NCBI GenBank assembly: GCA_015143295.1
Contig: JABCRI010000150.1
Coordinates: forward strand, 1-64,000
From: Tetracentron sinense
Lineage: Eukaryota; Streptophyta; Magnoliopsida; Trochodendrales; Trochodendraceae
Length of the DNA stretch: 64,000 nt
Direction of reading: 5' to 3'
Shown here: one piece after another, positions 63,924-64,000 of the stretch
How positions within the stretch are numbered: position 1 is the stretch's first letter
How the letters are laid out: the number at the start of each line of letters is the position of its first letter
Notes under the pieces: model-generated
What the model was told of the DNA's origin: nothing
Seen by the model: the letters and a program-made list of their open reading frames with translations, nothing else
Databases searched by the model: none
Position numbers and translations under genes: made by a program

Positions 63924-64000
63924 ATCAACTAAAAATTAACAGCAAAAAGAGTCTTCAAATAGTTGAAACCCTAATTGTAAAAAGACTCAAATAACCTAAA
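63924..64000 (-). repeat. Right gypsy LTR resumes, truncated by window end
   Basis: ATCAACTAAAAATTAACAGC, AAAAAGAGTCTTCAAATAGT and TGAAACCCTAATTG match 53607-53686 of the left LTR. This confirms that the LINE at 60010-63923 is an insertion in the LTR. Confidence 0.85.

Larger units (their letters stand above)
52601..64000 (-). mobile_element. Minus-strand Ty3/gypsy element with nested insertions, right LTR runs off the window
   Basis: The left LTR begins TGATGTAGGACTATGC at 52601 and continues to about 53.8-53.95 kb. The right LTR begins TGATGTAGGTAATGACC at 56456. On the minus strand the primer-binding site TGGTATCAAAGC (56451-56440) follows that LTR. Internal coding remnants are gag, then an RT N-terminal stub joined to integrase. 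The right LTR carries a deletion of roughly 0.7 kb relative to the left. It is interrupted by the copia element 56548-59746 and by the LINE 60010-63923, then resumes ATCAACTAAAAATTAACAGC at 63924. Confidence 0.85.

Overview
This is nuclear DNA from a flowering plant, probably a eudicot-grade species; the species cannot be named from the sequence. Three things point there: a seven-exon plant-type dihydropyrimidine dehydrogenase gene (PYD1), the first exon of a plant heat-shock factor, and a dense, AT-rich load of plant LTR retrotransposons, LINEs and MITEs. A small plastid rRNA insertion is also present. There is no bacterial-style gene organisation and no CRISPR array.

Layout. 1-11.8 kb: a truncated L1-type LINE (1.7-3.2 kb), a decayed Ty3/gypsy gag-protease remnant (about 4.1-8.1 kb) and a cluster of MITEs (8.1-10.3 kb). 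11.8-28.3 kb: PYD1 on the minus strand. Its seven exons join in frame to 422 codons. Intron 5 is 11.7 kb and carries a Ty1/copia element that is itself split by a 1.07-kb hAT element and abutted by another inverted-repeat element. Intron 1 carries a 388-bp hAT MITE. 28.6-32.7 kb, upstream of PYD1: Mutator-type MITEs, including a 2-kb fold-back array and a MITE nested in a MITE. 33.7-42.0 kb: a non-coding repeat split by a minus-strand Ty3/gypsy element that has lost pol and most of one LTR. 42-45 kb: non-coding, with a minisatellite. 45.1-45.3 kb: plastid DNA including the 5' end of 16S rRNA. 46.0-49.4 kb: hAT MITEs, a hairpin and an uncharacterised 234-codon ORF with a LINE-like tail. 49.95-50.17 kb: heat-shock factor exon 1 with a donor site at the canonical position. 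50.7-52.0 kb: a PPR pseudogene and a LINE fragment. 52.6 kb to the window end: a minus-strand gypsy element whose right LTR is split by a very young copia deletion derivative (56.5-59.7 kb) and by a 3.9-kb LINE (60.0-63.9 kb).

Only PYD1 is a demonstrably complete host gene. It catalyses the first, NADPH-dependent step of uracil and thymine catabolism. The heat-shock factor may be a real gene whose second exon lies past the right edge. Nearly everything else is transposon sequence, and nested target-site duplications let the order of insertions be read directly.
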